NCBI GenBank assembly: GCA_947598455.1
Contig: CANQFI010000089.1
Span: 1-6,781 of the forward strand
Direction of reading: 5' to 3'
DNA from: an uncultured Bacilli bacterium
Lineage (GTDB): Bacteria; Bacillota_I; Bacilli_A; RF39; UBA660
DNA length: 6,781 nucleotides
Position numbers and translations under genes: made by a program. The notes beneath the pieces are model-generated. The model was given only the letters and a program-made list of their open reading frames with translations, had not been told where the DNA came from and did no database searches. Shown piece after piece: positions 6,205-6,781 of this stretch; within the stretch, counting starts at the first letter, position 1, and every line of letters begins with the position of its first letter.

Positions 6205-6268
6205 TGCTTCAAGGAAGAAAATCCGCTGAATACTTAGATTTATGATTTTCCGGTAAGTAAATATAGTA
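6205..6268 (+). ncRNA. Probable L19 ribosomal protein leader (cis-regulatory RNA)
   Basis: The leader folds into a hairpin. GG (6213-6214) and AAAATC (6218-6223) pair with GATTTT and CC (6244-6251), leaving a three-base AAG bulge. An inner stem of TGAAT (6227-6231) with ATTTA (6238-6242) includes one G-U pair. The apical loop bases ACTTA (6232-6236) are complementary to TAAGT (6254-6258) just downstream, allowing a pseudoknot. Place, size and shape agree with the L19 leader described for Firmicutes, in which L19 is thought to bind its own mRNA and repress it. The family assignment is from memory. The pairing is seen directly. Confidence 0.7.
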
Positions 6269-6270
6269 TG

Positions 6271-6276
6271 AAAGGA
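6271..6276 (+). promoter_or_regulatory. Ribosome binding site deciding the rplS start at 6286
   Basis: AAAGGA lies nine bases before the ATG at 6286. The in-frame ATG at 6268 precedes this site and would add six residues (MKGCLK) foreign to L19 proteins, which usually begin with a Met close to a short NxLVDKI-like start. Confidence 0.85.
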
Positions 6277-6285
6277 TGTTTGAAA

Positions 6286-6627
6286 ATGGCTAATTTAGTA
6301 GACAAAATTAATGAGAAGCATGTAAGAAAAGACATTCCTGAATTCCGTGTTGGAGATACTGTAAGAGTAGATGTATGGGTAAAAGAAGGTAAAAAAGAAA
6401 GAATCCAAGCTTTTGAAGGCTTAGTAGTTGCTAAAAAAGGTGGAAGTGTTTCTGAAACTTTCTCTGTACGTAAGAAATCTTATGGTATTGGTGTAACAAG
6501 AGTTTTTCCAGTTAACTCACCAACTATTGATAAAATAGTAGTAGTTAAGAAAGGTCTTGTAAGAAGAGCTAAACTAAACTTCTTAAAGGGAATGAGAAAA
6601 GAATACAAAGTAAAGGAAAGAAATTAA
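6286..6627 (+). CDS. rplS: Large ribosomal subunit protein L19 (bL19)
   Basis: This 113-residue protein has the normal L19 length. Hallmarks are FRVGDTVRVDVWVKEGKKER (21-40), IQAFEGLVVAKKGG, then SVRKKSYGIGVTRVFPVNSP and a basic end GLVRRAKLNFLKG. L19 lies at the interface of the 30S and 50S subunits and contributes to an intersubunit bridge. The start at 6286 follows AAAGGA and matches the usual N-terminus MANLVDKI. The gene uses more C-ending codons (TTC, AAC, ACA/ATT mixtures, GTT/GTA) than its neighbours, as expected for a highly expressed gene. It has its own promoter, a regulatory leader and a terminator overlapping its end, so it can be transcribed as a single gene in addition to any read-through from trmD. 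Confidence 0.97.
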   Translation: MANLVDKINEKHVRKDIPEFRVGDTVRVDVWVKEGKKERIQAFEGLVVAKKGGSVSETFSVRKKSYGIGVTRVFPVNSPTIDKIVVVKKGLVRRAKLNFLKGMRKEYKVKERN

Positions 6628-6640
6628 TTCTTTCTTTTTT
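6612..6640 (+). terminator. Intrinsic terminator overlapping the 3' end of rplS
   Basis: AAAGGAAAGAA (6612-6622) pairs with TTCTTTCTTTT (6628-6638), with one G-U pair and a five-base loop. T's continue to 6640 and beyond the following C. The TAA stop (6625-6627) lies in the loop, so terminating ribosomes would cover the hairpin. The stem is A/U-rich and so not very stable. Confidence 0.65.
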
Positions 6641-6712
6641 CTTTTGGTTAAATTTTTTAATGATTTTATATTTTAAAAAAAGTATATAATTTTTTTTATA
6701 TATTTTTAGTTT

Positions 6713-6741
6713 TTGGACATATTATATATAGTTATTATAAA
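6713..6741 (+). promoter_or_regulatory. Candidate promoter for a gene beyond the window
   Basis: TTGGAC (6713-6718), a 17-base spacer and TATAAA (6736-6741) fit a sigma-A promoter reading rightward. A/T tracts at about 6671-6708 could act as an UP element. The region is so A/T-rich that chance matches are likely. I see no gene in 6641-6781. Confidence 0.4.
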
Positions 6742-6781
6742 TAAATAAGAAAAAATTGGTAAAGTAAATTAAAAAAATATT

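Noticed and set aside
6268..6285. Upstream in-frame ATG as the rplS start
   Set aside because: It would place the AAAGGA ribosome binding site inside the coding region and add six residues not seen in L19 proteins.
6671..6708. A-tract/T-tract hairpin considered as a second terminator
   Set aside because: It could form only A-U pairs and would be too weak. It is better read as A/T-rich DNA upstream of the candidate promoter.
1..6781. CRISPR arrays, tRNA or rRNA genes, insertion sequences, phage genes or attachment sites
   Set aside because: I saw no regularly spaced repeats, cloverleaf sequences, transposase motifs or long direct/inverted repeats. The window reads as ordinary chromosomal gene blocks.

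Overview
The window comes from a very AT-rich chromosome of a low-GC Gram-positive bacterium (Firmicutes/Bacilli, or a related Mollicutes-like gut lineage). The evidence is the strongly A/T-biased codon use, the Bacillus-type Shine-Dalgarno sequences (AGGTGA, AAAGGA), the order rimM-trmD-(unknown)-rplS, and a leader in front of rplS that looks like the Firmicutes L19 leader. The genetic code looks standard. Every tryptophan I can place uses TGG, and the only in-frame TGA is the stop of rimM, where it overlaps the trmD start. A species name cannot be supported.

Left part (1-1495). The window opens with the last 56 codons of a plus-strand membrane protein, probably an O-antigen ligase/polymerase-like protein. 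A hairpin with T tracts on both sides (172-196) separates it from a convergent minus-strand gene. That gene encodes a membrane-anchored family 3 glycoside hydrolase of the beta-N-acetylhexosaminidase (NagZ-like) type. Two back-to-back promoters in 1430-1483 then fire left into the hydrolase gene and right into the next block.

Middle (1496-3784). A small membrane-anchored protein of unknown function is followed after one base by a 348-residue protein with a Pol-beta/MNT-type nucleotidyltransferase head and a long helical tail. Next comes a YgjP/DUF45-type zinc metallopeptidase, which may have its own extended -10 promoter.

Right part (3786-6640). This is a tightly packed translation operon: a SpoU/TrmH-family RNA methyltransferase, RimM (30S maturation), TrmD (tRNA m1G37 methyltransferase), an unrecognised 149-residue acidic/coiled-coil protein with a TTG start, and ribosomal protein L19. 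L19 has its own strong promoter, a structured leader that can form a pseudoknot, and a terminator that overlaps its stop codon. The genes share a theme of ribosome assembly and RNA modification. The last 140 bases hold no gene but contain a plausible rightward promoter.

The items most worth a second look are the Glu in place of the usual catalytic Asp of TrmD, the unknown gene between trmD and rplS, the L19 leader pseudoknot, and the unknown membrane protein/nucleotidyltransferase pair. I see no CRISPR array, tRNA, rRNA, insertion sequence or clear sign of a new defence or mobile system.
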